Shown: positions 19,000 through 27,231 of the stretch, piece after piece
Layout of the letters: every line of letters begins with the position of its first letter
Numbering within the stretch: position 1 is the stretch's first letter
Origin: Gammaproteobacteria bacterium
GTDB taxonomy: Bacteria > Pseudomonadota > Gammaproteobacteria > Nitrosococcales > Methylophagaceae
Length of the DNA: 45,128 nt
Direction: 5' to 3'
NCBI GenBank assembly: GCA_028598975.1
Contig: JAQRMU010000078.1
Coordinates: 1 to 45,128 of the forward strand
Program-made: the position numbers and the translations under genes
Notes under the pieces: model-generated
Told to the model about the DNA's origin: nothing
The model's input: the letters and a program-made list of their open reading frames with translations, nothing else
Database searches by the model: none

Positions 19000-20196
19000 T
19001 TATATGTTTTCAATTAGATCTGAAATTCGATGTGCCGCATTGATACAGTCTTCTATCGGTGCAACTAATGCCATGCGAATACGATTTGAACCTGGGTTAC
19101 TATTATCATTATCTCGGGCTAAGAAACTGCCAGGTAATACAGTCACGTTCTTTTCATCAAAAAGGCGACGAGCAAACTCTGTATCAGAAATAGGTGTTTC
19201 AGCCCAAAGGTAAAAACCAGCGTCGGGCAAGCTAACATTCATCACGGGGGATAGAATGGCTAAGACCGCTTTAAACTTATCACGATACAGCGAGCGGTTG
19301 TATGTAACATGATCCTCATCATTCCATGCAACAATTGATGCTGATTGCGTTGCAGGTGGCATCGCACAACCATGATAGGTACGGTAGCGTAGGAAGCCTT
19401 TTAATACGATAGCATCACCAGCGACAAAGCCAGAACGTAAGCCGGGCGCATTAGAGCGTTTTGACAAGCTATGGAAGACAACACATCGACTTAAATTGGT
19501 ATAACCTGCTGTAATAGCAGCTTGTAATAATCCAACTGGTGGCTTGTCATCATCAAAATAGATTTCGGAATAACATTCATCTGACGCGATGATAAAGTCA
19601 TGCTTATGAGCTAATTTGATAAGGAGTGTTAATGTCGCTTGATCAATAACTGCACCTGTTGGGTTGCCAGGGCTACATAAATAAAGCAGTTGGCAACGAT
19701 CCCACACATCCGTACTAACTGATGAAAAGTCAGGCACAAAATTAGTGTCGGCAGTGCAGTTTAAGAAATAAGGGTGTGCTCCCGCTAAGATTGCTGCACC
19801 TTCATAGATTTGATAGAAGGGATTAGGCATAACAACAAGTGGGGCAGAAGCTGAACGGTCAACGATTGCTTGAGCAAATGCAAATAAGGCTTCACGTGTT
19901 CCATTAACGGGCAATACTTGAGTGCTAGCATCAAGGTGACCTTCTAATTTAAAACGATTATCTAACCAGTTAGCGATAGCGTAACGTAGTTCGATAGAGC
20001 CCGCAGTTGTTGGATAATTAGATAAACCATGCAGATGTTCAATAACCGCTTCGGTAATAAATCCAGGCGTAGGATGCTTTGGTTCACCAATAGATAATGC
20101 AATATGCTGCATGTTATCCGGTGGTGTACACCCTGCCTTAAGTTGGGCAAGCTTTTCAAATGGATAGGGATGCAAGTGAGCCAGATCAGGATTCAT
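19000..20196 (-). CDS. dapC: Succinyldiaminopimelate transaminase DapC
   Basis: A fold-type I PLP aminotransferase converting N-succinyl-2-amino-6-ketopimelate to N-succinyl-LL-DAP, the step before DapE. The 398-residue product has LSIGEPKHPTP near residue 34, PGNPTGAV near 176, ASDECYSEIY near 204 and the PLP Lys246 in SLSKRSNAPGLRSG. Together with the ArsC-like gene and dapE it forms a three-gene minus-strand operon. A 108-base divergent region to the DMT gene would hold both promoters. Confidence 0.93.
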   Translation of the reverse strand: MNPDLAHLHPYPFEKLAQLKAGCTPPDNMQHIALSIGEPKHPTPGFITEAVIEHLHGLSNYPTTAGSIELRYAIANWLDNRFKLEGHLDASTQVLPVNGTREALFAFAQAIVDRSASAPLVVMPNPFYQIYEGAAILAGAHPYFLNCTADTNFVPDFSSVSTDVWDRCQLLYLCSPGNPTGAVIDQATLTLLIKLAHKHDFIIASDECYSEIYFDDDKPPVGLLQAAITAGYTNLSRCVVFHSLSKRSNAPGLRSGFVAGDAIVLKGFLRYRTYHGCAMPPATQSASIVAWNDEDHVTYNRSLYRDKFKAVLAILSPVMNVSLPDAGFYLWAETPISDTEFARRLFDEKNVTVLPGSFLARDNDNSNPGSNRIRMALVAPIEDCINAAHRISDLIENI

Positions 20197-20304
20197 AACA
20201 AAGTAACTGTGTAAAGAAATTCGACCATTATAGCGGGTTATTATGGCGGAACAAAAGCATCATAAATTAATCGATACAGTCATAACATGGTATAAGATTC
20301 TGCT

Positions 20305-21210
20305 ATGAATAACTCTAACTCTAATCACAACCGCCTAGCCATTACCTGTTTGTTATTTTCAGCCAGTATGTGGGGCTTAATTTGGTACCCCATTCGCTTA
20401 TTGGAAGATGCCGGACTCTCCGCTGTATGGAGCTCATTGGTCATGTATTTTGCTGCCGGTTTATTGGTTATTCCTGTTTTATGGCGCGAATATCACCTGA
20501 TCACTAAGCATTTTTCAGATCTGTTAATACTTGCCATTGCCGCCGGTATCACTAACGTCACCTTTTTGGTTGCATTAACCGAAGGGGAGGTTATGCGAGT
20601 GATGTTACTTTTTTATCTATCGCCTTTGTGGACTGTTTTATTAGGTCGTTGGTGGTTGAAAGAAAAATTATCTTTTGCCGCTATCATTATGTTACTTATT
20701 GCTATGTCTGGATCAATGGTGATGTTATGGAATAAAGAAATGGGTTGGCCTTGGCCTCATAGCCTTGCAGATTGGTTGGCATTGACTGCTGGTTTTGCCT
20801 TTTCTATAAACAATGTTCAGGCGAGAAAACTAGGCTCTGTTTCGATGAAAGTGAAAACCAGCATTATCTGGTGGGGCGTAGTACTTACCTCATTGATTGT
20901 TTTATGGGGACAACACTCACCTATTCCCGATGTCTCTCTTAGTGCATGGCTCGGTGCTTGGGCTTTAGGTTGGTTAGGCATTGTTGCGATGACAGTTGCG
21001 GTACTCTATGGCGTAGCAAGCATGCCGGTATACCGATCATCCGTTATTATGCTATTTGAATTAATTGTTGCCGCTATTGCAGCATGGGCCTTAACAAATG
21101 AAGCCATGTCAATACAAGAATGGTTAGGTGGTGGATTAATATTAATAGCAGCCTATGGTGTTGCTAGAGCAGAAAATAATACAGAAACTTTAAGGGTGAA
21201 AAACTTATGA
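20305..21210 (+). CDS. EamA-family (DMT) transporter
   Basis: A 301-residue inner-membrane protein with about ten hydrophobic helices arranged as two EamA repeats (residues 12-140 and 150-290). SASMWGLIWYPIRLLEDAG near the start is typical of the first helix pair, and a short basic tail ends the protein. Members export amino acids, nucleobases or other small metabolites. The substrate cannot be read from sequence. It overlaps the VOC gene by four bases, so the two are coupled. Confidence 0.88.
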   Translation: MNNSNSNHNRLAITCLLFSASMWGLIWYPIRLLEDAGLSAVWSSLVMYFAAGLLVIPVLWREYHLITKHFSDLLILAIAAGITNVTFLVALTEGEVMRVMLLFYLSPLWTVLLGRWWLKEKLSFAAIIMLLIAMSGSMVMLWNKEMGWPWPHSLADWLALTAGFAFSINNVQARKLGSVSMKVKTSIIWWGVVLTSLIVLWGQHSPIPDVSLSAWLGAWALGWLGIVAMTVAVLYGVASMPVYRSSVIMLFELIVAAIAAWALTNEAMSIQEWLGGGLILIAAYGVARAENNTETLRVKNL

Positions 21211-21596
21211 TTAAATCAATAGCACATGCCAGCTTTTTGGTCGCTGACCTTCAACGTTCTTTAGACTTCTATTGTGGTATTTTAGGTATTCACCACAGCA
21301 CTGAGCGACCTAATTTTCCTTTCGATGGCGCATGGTTGGATTTAAGCGAAGGTGGCCAGCAATTACATTTGATGAGGTTACCCAATCCAGATTCAATGGA
21401 AGGGAGACCGGAACACGGTGGAAAAGATCGTCATGTCGCACTTGTCGTTGATAATTTAGATGACCTTGCAGAAAAATTAGAAAAAGCAGGTGTTGAAGTC
21501 TCGCGAAGCAAGTCGGGTAGGGCTGCATTCTTTTGCCGAGATCCGGATGGAAATGCATTGGAATTTGCAGAAGATTTTAAACCCGTAAAACGTTAA
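21207..21596 (+). CDS. VOC/glyoxalase-family protein
   Basis: A 129-residue single VOC unit. HASFLVADLQRSLDFYCGIL at residue 7 begins the first beta-alpha-beta-beta-beta module, and RHVALVVDNLDDLAEKLEKA near 74 begins the second. ACFCRDP-like text (FFCRDPDGNALEF) closes it, with the usual His/Glu metal ligands at His7, His75 and Glu near 121. The family covers glyoxalases, dioxygenases and resistance proteins, so the substrate is unknown. It is coupled to the DMT gene. Confidence 0.82.
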   Translation: MIKSIAHASFLVADLQRSLDFYCGILGIHHSTERPNFPFDGAWLDLSEGGQQLHLMRLPNPDSMEGRPEHGGKDRHVALVVDNLDDLAEKLEKAGVEVSRSKSGRAAFFCRDPDGNALEFAEDFKPVKR

Positions 21597-21630
21597 ATAA
21601 AACACTTGAAAATAGACTATCAACAACTTA

Positions 21631-21663
21631 CAGAGTTACCCACATTTCCTGTGGATAACTCTG
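21631..21663. promoter_or_regulatory. Inverted pair of DnaA-box-like sites
   Basis: CAGAGTTACCCACA and TGTGGATAACTCTG form an inverted repeat with 13 of 14 bases paired and a five-base spacer. The right arm contains TGTGGATAA, the complement of the strong box TTATCCACA. The left arm contains TTACCCACA, one base off. Confidence 0.6.
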
Positions 21664-21890
21664 TTTATAACTGTTGTGAAAATCGCTAAGTCATTATTCT
21701 GTAACATTCCGACACGAATTGGTTAAAAAACAACCATATCAATAAAACCAATAAATATCAATGGCTTACGTCTAAATTAAGCAGTATCAATAACTTAGCG
21801 AGGGTTGTTGTTACAGTTTAATAACAAGCGGTAGTAAAAGTGAATAACTCTCGGGAGATGACAGCTAAAAGTGGTGTTAATTTGTTTATT

Positions 21891-21920
21891 TCGCTATAGC
21901 TAAAAGCTTAGCTATAGCGA
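21891..21920. repeat. Perfect 13-bp-arm hairpin
   Basis: TCGCTATAGCTAA and TTAGCTATAGCGA are exact inverse complements around the loop AAGC. No T tract follows on either side, so it is not a standard terminator. It may be a protein-binding dyad or a structural hairpin. Confidence 0.85.
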
Positions 21921-22019
21921 TAGATTCAGTTGAATTACATCGAGTAAACAGGGTGGCTAGTTAACAATATAGGAACAGAAAATATCATCAGTAGTTTACA
22001 CATATGTACTGTGGCAGAG

Positions 22020-22028
22020 TGTGAATAA
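22020..22028 (-). promoter_or_regulatory. Perfect DnaA-box consensus
   Basis: The complement reads TTATTCACA, matching TTATNCACA. It lies about 360 bases from the inverted pair, in the same gene-free region. Single boxes occur by chance, so the weight comes from clustering. Confidence 0.45.
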
Positions 22029-22070
22029 TAGGGTGAGGACTGGCAAGTGCTATTCACGAAAGAAGTCAGC

Positions 22071-22595
22071 CTATTTTTGCCTTACTTGCCATGTTGATTG
22101 TTGCTGCTGATCAATAACGCCGTGCTTAATTAGCCATTGCTTCGCATCGTCAGCATCGTGTTCAAACCAAGCCTCGGCGCTCCCTAGTCGAAAGGTGTAG
22201 CCCCAACTGTCCATATCATCCATCATACGTTTGCTTCCCATTCCGACTAGATGTTCAGCTAATAGGATTTGTAGATAACACACGCCATTTTCTTCGTCAT
22301 AGTCGCCTTCTGCATCGGTGTCGAGTTTTGCTCGTCTTATCGGATCCATACAGATATAGTGCCCTGACTCATGCAGGGCTGAGTGAATAGGGGTGTCATG
22401 ACGTAATAGTAGCTTATTTCCTATTAAACCTGCTTCACGCTCACCAAAGAAGCTTCCTGGAATGGTGTCATTATCAGCAATGTGAACAACCTCAATGCCA
22501 TAAGGTTTAAGTAATGTAGCTAATTCTTGCTGTCGTTGCGGGTTACAATTTAAAACATTAGTTGGATCGGTTTCAGACACGGCGTGCATCACCAA
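22071..22595 (-). CDS. Conserved protein with HExxH zincin-like motif, function unknown
   Basis: A 174-residue soluble protein. HSALHESGHYICMD places His75, Glu76 and His79 in an HExxH arrangement, which suggests a metal-dependent hydrolase. Acidic and aromatic blocks EGDYDEENGVCYLQILLAE and DMDSWGYTFRLGSAEAWFE follow and are likely family signatures. I recall similar uncharacterised proteins in gammaproteobacteria but no established role. The start overlaps the end of tcdA by about 20 bases (a second in-frame ATG lies two codons on), so the two genes are co-translated. It has no signal peptide. Confidence 0.78.
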   Translation of the reverse strand: MVMHAVSETDPTNVLNCNPQRQQELATLLKPYGIEVVHIADNDTIPGSFFGEREAGLIGNKLLLRHDTPIHSALHESGHYICMDPIRRAKLDTDAEGDYDEENGVCYLQILLAEHLVGMGSKRMMDDMDSWGYTFRLGSAEAWFEHDADDAKQWLIKHGVIDQQQQSTWQVRQK

Positions 22596-23310
22596 TAATA
22601 TGATTAGTGACCATCCCAGCCAATGTTAGTCCAAAGATTGAAGGCATATAGCTTACCGTGCCATTAACAGCACGTGCTCGGCCATGTGCTACCGCTTCTG
22701 GCGGGAGGGGGAGTAATGGTGGTTCAAGTGAATAGACAGTTTGCACACCTCTTCCAACGTCTCGCCTACGTAGGTGACGGCGGAGCTGTTTAGCAAGCTT
22801 ACATATTGATGTATCCATAATATCACCCGTACGAATCATACTGGGATTGAGCTTTCCACCTGCACCCATACTAGCGAATATAGGTATTTTCTTTTTCCAT
22901 GCGGCTTCAATTAATGCCGCTTTACTACTCATGCTATCAATGGCATCAACAACGACATCAAATTCAGGAGTGAGAATTTCAAACACACTGTCAGGGGTGA
23001 GAAACTCTTTAATTAATGTTACTTGGCAATCAGAATTAATATCTTGAATGCGTTGCTTCATTACTTCGCCTTTTGATAAGCCAATTGTTGAGTTGAGGGC
23101 CACTAATTGTCTGTTGATATTGGAGCCAGAGACAACATCATGATCTGCTAGTGTAATTTTTCCAACGCCCATTCTGGCAAGTGCTTCAGCAGTGAAAGAG
23201 CCAACACCACCTACACCGGCAATAAAAACATGAGCCTGTTGTAGAAGTTTGATACCTTCATCACCGATTAATATATGGGTACGTTCAAATAATAGGTTTG
23301 AGTTAGTCAT
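22573..23310 (-). CDS. tcdA: tRNA cyclic t6A37 synthase TcdA
   Basis: An E1-like/ThiF-family ATP-dependent dehydratase that cyclises N6-threonylcarbamoyladenosine at tRNA position 37. The 245-residue product has the nucleotide-binding GVGGVGSFTAEALARMG near residue 32, DHDVVSGSNINRQLVAL near 56 and VVDAIDSMSSK near 115. The C-terminal block YMPSIFGLTLAGMV is typical of the TcdA/CsdL group rather than of ThiF or MoeB. The HExxH gene overlaps its end. The DksA-like gene lies 28 bases upstream on the same strand. Confidence 0.93.
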   Translation of the reverse strand: MTNSNLLFERTHILIGDEGIKLLQQAHVFIAGVGGVGSFTAEALARMGVGKITLADHDVVSGSNINRQLVALNSTIGLSKGEVMKQRIQDINSDCQVTLIKEFLTPDSVFEILTPEFDVVVDAIDSMSSKAALIEAAWKKKIPIFASMGAGGKLNPSMIRTGDIMDTSICKLAKQLRRHLRRRDVGRGVQTVYSLEPPLLPLPPEAVAHGRARAVNGTVSYMPSIFGLTLAGMVTNHIIGDARRV

Positions 23311-23338
23311 GAGGAGAACACCGAAAACAGAATAAACT

Positions 23339-23683
23339 CTATTTTACCTTAGACGCACAGGGAACACATAGGGTTGATGCTGGTTCAATCTCTAATCGAC
23401 GTGGATCAATTTCAGAATCACAGACACTACAGTAGCCATAATCACCCGAGGCAACCAGTGCAAGTGCCGTGGAAACTTGTCGTAACTGCTGCTGGCGAAG
23501 ACGTGTGGCTTCAATGGCCATTGATTGCGCTTGTAAGGCATCAGCTCGTGATACACGACCAACACTTGATTGATCTAGGTTGACCGTTTTGATTGAGCTT
23601 TTAGCCAATTCTTGGGCGGACATCAACACATCTCTTTTCTTTTCGAGCATGTGTTTGAATTTTTGTAGATCAATTTCGTTCAT
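23339..23683 (-). CDS. DksA/TraR-type C4 zinc-finger protein
   Basis: A 114-residue protein with an N-terminal helical region (residues 1-75) and a C-terminal zinc finger: GYCSVCDSEIDPRRL near residue 80 and STLCVPCASK at the end, giving CxxC and CxxC. DksA proper is longer and has the coiled coil that enters the RNA polymerase secondary channel. This shorter protein is closer to the YbiI/TraR-like group, whose roles are diverse. The upstream RBS is only moderate. It lies directly upstream of tcdA. Confidence 0.85.
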   Translation of the reverse strand: MNEIDLQKFKHMLEKKRDVLMSAQELAKSSIKTVNLDQSSVGRVSRADALQAQSMAIEATRLRQQQLRQVSTALALVASGDYGYCSVCDSEIDPRRLEIEPASTLCVPCASKVK

Positions 23684-23750
23684 AATTTTTGAAACCTAAA
23701 CTGTCTGATCGTGTGACCTAGTTTATCTATTGATGCACAATTCATATACT

Positions 23751-24254
23751 CTAATATAATTTGCCGACCTGTTCCACATACGTTAAATAAACACGCATAT
23801 CAAACTCTAACTGGTGGTATTCGGGTTCCATATAAGTACACAATTTATAAAAAGCTTTATTGTGATCTTTCTCTTTTAAATGAGCGAGCTCATGCACAGT
23901 AATCATCCTTAAAAATTCAATGGGCACTTTTTTAAATATGGAGCCAATACGGATTTCATTCTTTGCTTTTAGTTTACCGCCTTGAACTCTAGAGACAAAT
24001 GAGTGAAGTCCTAAGGCGTGATGCAGTACATCCAGTTTATCGTCATAAATAACTTTACTGAGTGGATTGGATTTTCGTAGAAACTGAGACTTCAAATCCA
24101 TCACATAGGAATAAAGGGCCTTATTACTGTTTATATCATGTGCGATAGGATATTTATTGAGAATAAAGGTACTTAGTTTCTTGTTTTCTATAAGGGTAAT
24201 AATCTGATTTTGAACGGCATCAGGGTAGCCCGTTAAATATTTTAGTTGGCTCAT
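23751..24254 (-). CDS. YgjP-like M48-type metallopeptidase-domain protein
   Basis: A 167-residue protein with HELAHLKEKDH at His121-Glu122-His125 and a further His131, in the YgjP/DUF45 arrangement. The block FYKLCTYMEPEYHQLEFDM follows, which matches that family closely. YgjP of E. coli has been reported to hydrolyse UTP, so a zincin fold does not prove protease activity. It overlaps the tatD stop region by four bases and is coupled to it. Confidence 0.85.
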   Translation of the reverse strand: MSQLKYLTGYPDAVQNQIITLIENKKLSTFILNKYPIAHDINSNKALYSYVMDLKSQFLRKSNPLSKVIYDDKLDVLHHALGLHSFVSRVQGGKLKAKNEIRIGSIFKKVPIEFLRMITVHELAHLKEKDHNKAFYKLCTYMEPEYHQLEFDMRVYLTYVEQVGKLY

Positions 24255-25015
24255 AGCTTTAATACCTGACGACTATTATGTGTTGTTGCTAAGGCCAATT
24301 CTTGATAACTCTCATCACGAATATCTGCTAGGCACGTTAATATTTTAGGGATATTTTCAGGACTGTTTCTTTGACCCTGCATCTCTGACAAGGGCATGTC
24401 GGGCGCATCGGTTTCTAACACAATACTGGATAGAGGGAGTGTGCTAAATAATGATCTTAACCGTGTCGCTCGATGATGCGTAATGGCACCCCCAACACCT
24501 AGTGCAAACCCTAATTGTTGATAGTGTTCCGCTTGTTGAAGGCTACCGTTAAAGGCATGGACAATACCTCCTAGTACGGGATACTGTTTTAGCAAATGAA
24601 TGGTGTGATCGTGTGCCTTTCTGACATGGAGCAATACCGGTAGTTCGGCCGTTTGAGCCATTTTTAATTGCTCGGTGAAAAGCTCAATTTGATCTTCTTT
24701 ATTATGGTCAGGAATGTAAAAATCCAAGCCGATTTCACCAATAGCAATAATGTGATTATCCGCAATATAGTCAGCCAACTGGTGAAGGTGTTCAAGTCGG
24801 TGTTGATGCATACACATAGGGTGCAAGCCTAATGCTGGGTGGAGCATAGTTGATGATTGGCAAATCGTTAATAATTGTTGCCAACTATTAGCGGTGACTC
24901 CGGGAATAACAATGTCTTTAACACCTAATTTTTGGCAGTGTAAAAGTATATCGTCACGATCGCGATTAAATTCATCGAAATCAAGGTGGCAATGGCTATC
25001 AATTAAGTGCATCAT
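24251..25015 (-). CDS. tatD: TatD-family metal-dependent hydrolase
   Basis: A 254-residue TIM-barrel hydrolase. IDSHCHLDF near residue 4 gives the first two metal-binding His. IGEIGLDFY near 90 supplies Glu/Asp, VLLHVRKAHD near 127 and VHAFNGS near 152 the remaining His, and LETDAPDMP near 203 the last Asp. TatD proteins are 3'-5' exonuclease/DNases. The alternative YcfH/TatD subgroup cannot be separated by eye, so the symbol is used broadly. The ATG pair at the start leaves one codon of doubt. Confidence 0.9.
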   Translation of the reverse strand: MMHLIDSHCHLDFDEFNRDRDDILLHCQKLGVKDIVIPGVTANSWQQLLTICQSSTMLHPALGLHPMCMHQHRLEHLHQLADYIADNHIIAIGEIGLDFYIPDHNKEDQIELFTEQLKMAQTAELPVLLHVRKAHDHTIHLLKQYPVLGGIVHAFNGSLQQAEHYQQLGFALGVGGAITHHRATRLRSLFSTLPLSSIVLETDAPDMPLSEMQGQRNSPENIPKILTCLADIRDESYQELALATTHNSRQVLKL

Positions 25016-25049
25016 TAAACTCTAATGTTGATAGTGATTGGATGTAGTG

Positions 25050-25496
25050 ATGAAAGGTGAACAAGCTAGGGCGGGTTTTGCTCATGAAATGGTGATGATG
25101 AATTTGGCTATTTTTCATTTATTATTGCCTGTCGCAGCATTAAGTAGTGGGTATATTAGTACCTTTCTCAGCTTAGCATTAATTGGTTCAGCCGTAATGA
25201 TATTCTTAGTTGCTCGCAAAGCTCGCCAAACAAGTGATGTTGAGTTAGTGAATGCACATAGACAATTAGCATGGCGGCGGTGTCGTTTATTACTGATTGC
25301 TTACGCTATCTCTACGATCATTATGCTTTTGGGCTGGCTGTTAGCATCCATTCAAGTTGATCAAAATAGGGTTAATATCATGCTGGTGGTGTTTAGTCGT
25401 ATTGCTGCTGTCCCCATTGTGTTGGCTGTTTTGATTTTATTGGTAATGGAAACAACTGCCTTATCACAAGCAAGGCAAGGAATTATTTCTAATTGA
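25050..25496 (+). CDS. Four-helix inner membrane protein, function unknown
   Basis: A 148-residue protein with about four hydrophobic segments (roughly residues 15-35, 35-55, 80-103, 112-135) separated by short basic loops such as VARKARQ and RRCR. ATG 25050 was chosen over the upstream TTG at 25038. The RBS is weak either way. It is divergent from tatD and convergent with ggt. I do not recognise the family and see no catalytic motif. Confidence 0.6.
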   Translation: MKGEQARAGFAHEMVMMNLAIFHLLLPVAALSSGYISTFLSLALIGSAVMIFLVARKARQTSDVELVNAHRQLAWRRCRLLLIAYAISTIIMLLGWLLASIQVDQNRVNIMLVVFSRIAAVPIVLAVLILLVMETTALSQARQGIISN

Positions 25497-25580
25497 GTTC
25501 TGAAGTCACTGTATGGCTGAGAGGTATATTCGTTGCCATACCTTGTGCTGGGTATGTGAATAAATATCATACTTAAAGTC

Positions 25581-27230
25581 TTATTGAACATCACTCATAC
25601 CTTCGCCACGAGGATCGCTTGCAGCGGTAAGCTGATGTTCAATTTTAGTTATGACCTGCATATTGCCATATTGGCGGTTAAGTAAGTGAATCTTGTGACC
25701 ATAGTGTTCTAATTGTTCAATCTCTTGAGTACTAAAACCAGTAGATTCAAGTTGAATTTTATTCGGTAAGTATTGGTGGTGAAAACGAGGTTGTGAAACG
25801 ATGGTTTTAGCATCTTTACCATCAATAAAATCTAAAATCCCGAGAAGTACCATCGTAATAATCCGGCTCCCCCCCGGTGTGCCAATGATCATTAAACGGT
25901 TGTCATTTTCAATAAAAGTAGGTGTCATGCTGGATAAAGGCCGTTTGTTTGGCTCTATAGCATTGGCATGGTTACCTGTTAGTCCATAGGCATTCGCAGA
26001 GCCAATAAATGCGGAGAAATCATCCATTTCATCGTTAAGTAATACGCCTGTACCTTTAGCGACAAACCCTGAGCCGAAGGGGTAGTTAATACTTAAGGTT
26101 GCCGAAACACGGTTGCCGTCTTTATCGATGATTGAAAAGTGAGTGGTATCTTCTCCTTTCAAGGTGTCAATTTCTGTTAGGTGCTTGTTAGGCGATGCAG
26201 AGTGAATATCAATACTACTGGCTAGGCTTTTAGCATAGGGTTTAGAGGTAAGTTGACCAGTTGGAACGGTCACAAAATCAGTATCACCCATATAACGACT
26301 GCGATCAAAATAGGCGCGACGCATGGCTTCTACAATGAGGTGTCTACGCTGAGTTGAGTTTGCTGAATCAAGTGGTAAATGCTCAAGCTGGTTTAGTATT
26401 GAGGTTAATACAATACCGCCAGATGATGGCAAGGCGGCGGAAGTGATTTTATAACCCCGATAAGAACTGATGATAGGGGAACGTTCTTTAAGCTGATAAT
26501 TCTTTAAGTCATCAAGCGTCCAAATACCGCCATGTTTTTGAACATCGAGTACTAACTTTTCTGCAACCTTACCTTGATAGAACCCTGCACGACCCTGTTT
26601 GGCGAGTTGTTCTAGTGTGTGGGCTAAATCATGTTGAATGATGAGCGAGTCGAGTTTAGGTACGTGACCATTTTTGAGAAATATTGCTTTGGCTTCTGCT
26701 GATGTATTTAATGTATTAAGCCGAAACCCTGCTAATTTTTGATAATGCTGAGACACTTTAAAACCGTGTTTCGCATAACGGATAGCAGGAGCAAGTGTTT
26801 GTTGTAATGTTAAACGGCCATAGTTCTGGCTAAGGTGATCGAGTGCGGCAGGTACACCGGGTATGGCGGCTGACAAAGGTCCATTCAACGATAACGATGA
26901 GTTTACTTTTCCATCTTGATTAAGATACATATCCTTATGGGCGGCACTGGGAGCCATTTCCCGCCCATCGATCATGGTCTTAAAACCATCGCTGGCTCGA
27001 TGTAATAACCAAAAACCGCCACCACCGAGGCCTGACCCAGCGGGTTCAACAACGGCTAATGCGGCACTGACTGCAACGGCCGCATCGAAGGCATTGCCAC
27101 CTTGTTCTAATATCTCAAAGCCCGCTTGTGTTGCTAAAGGGTGGGCGCTCGCAATTGCCGAATGCTTAACTTCGCTCGCTACCGTGTTATAGCTAAACAA
27201 TAAGCAGAAGAGAGATAAAGCTACTTTCAC
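25581..27230 (-). CDS. ggt: Gamma-glutamyltransferase
   Basis: A periplasmic N-terminal-nucleophile hydrolase that cleaves glutathione and other gamma-glutamyl compounds. The 549-residue product has a signal peptide (cleavage near residue 18), GGNAFDAAVAVSAALAVVEP and GSGLGGGGF in the large subunit. The autoprocessing site is GEDTTHFS, where Thr362 should be the nucleophile. GVLLNDEMDDFS and GTPGGSRI follow in the small subunit. A C7/G7 homopolymer at 25869-25875 falls over GlyGly codons of that last motif and is in frame. It starts one base after trhO ends, so the two are probably one transcript. Confidence 0.93.
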   Translation of the reverse strand: MKVALSLFCLLFSYNTVASEVKHSAIASAHPLATQAGFEILEQGGNAFDAAVAVSAALAVVEPAGSGLGGGGFWLLHRASDGFKTMIDGREMAPSAAHKDMYLNQDGKVNSSLSLNGPLSAAIPGVPAALDHLSQNYGRLTLQQTLAPAIRYAKHGFKVSQHYQKLAGFRLNTLNTSAEAKAIFLKNGHVPKLDSLIIQHDLAHTLEQLAKQGRAGFYQGKVAEKLVLDVQKHGGIWTLDDLKNYQLKERSPIISSYRGYKITSAALPSSGGIVLTSILNQLEHLPLDSANSTQRRHLIVEAMRRAYFDRSRYMGDTDFVTVPTGQLTSKPYAKSLASSIDIHSASPNKHLTEIDTLKGEDTTHFSIIDKDGNRVSATLSINYPFGSGFVAKGTGVLLNDEMDDFSAFIGSANAYGLTGNHANAIEPNKRPLSSMTPTFIENDNRLMIIGTPGGSRIITMVLLGILDFIDGKDAKTIVSQPRFHHQYLPNKIQLESTGFSTQEIEQLEHYGHKIHLLNRQYGNMQVITKIEHQLTAASDPRGEGMSDVQ

Positions 27231-27231
27231 G

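Larger units (their letters stand above)
21597..22070. other. 474-base gene-free region rich in DnaA-box-like sites and dyads
   Basis: No ORF of note. The stretch is AT-rich and holds an inverted pair of DnaA-box-like nonamers (21631-21663), a near box at 21839-21847, a perfect hairpin (21891-21920) and a perfect box at 22020-22028. It lies between two converging transcription units, so it is not needed as a promoter region. It could be an origin-like or DnaA-titrating site. No dnaA, gidA, rpmH or parAB flanks it, which argues against the main oriC. Confidence 0.5.

Noticed and set aside
21597-22070. Main chromosomal oriC
   Set aside because: DnaA-like boxes are present, but none of the usual neighbours (dnaA, dnaN, gidA/mnmG, rpmH, parAB) flank the region, so only a DnaA-binding locus is proposed.
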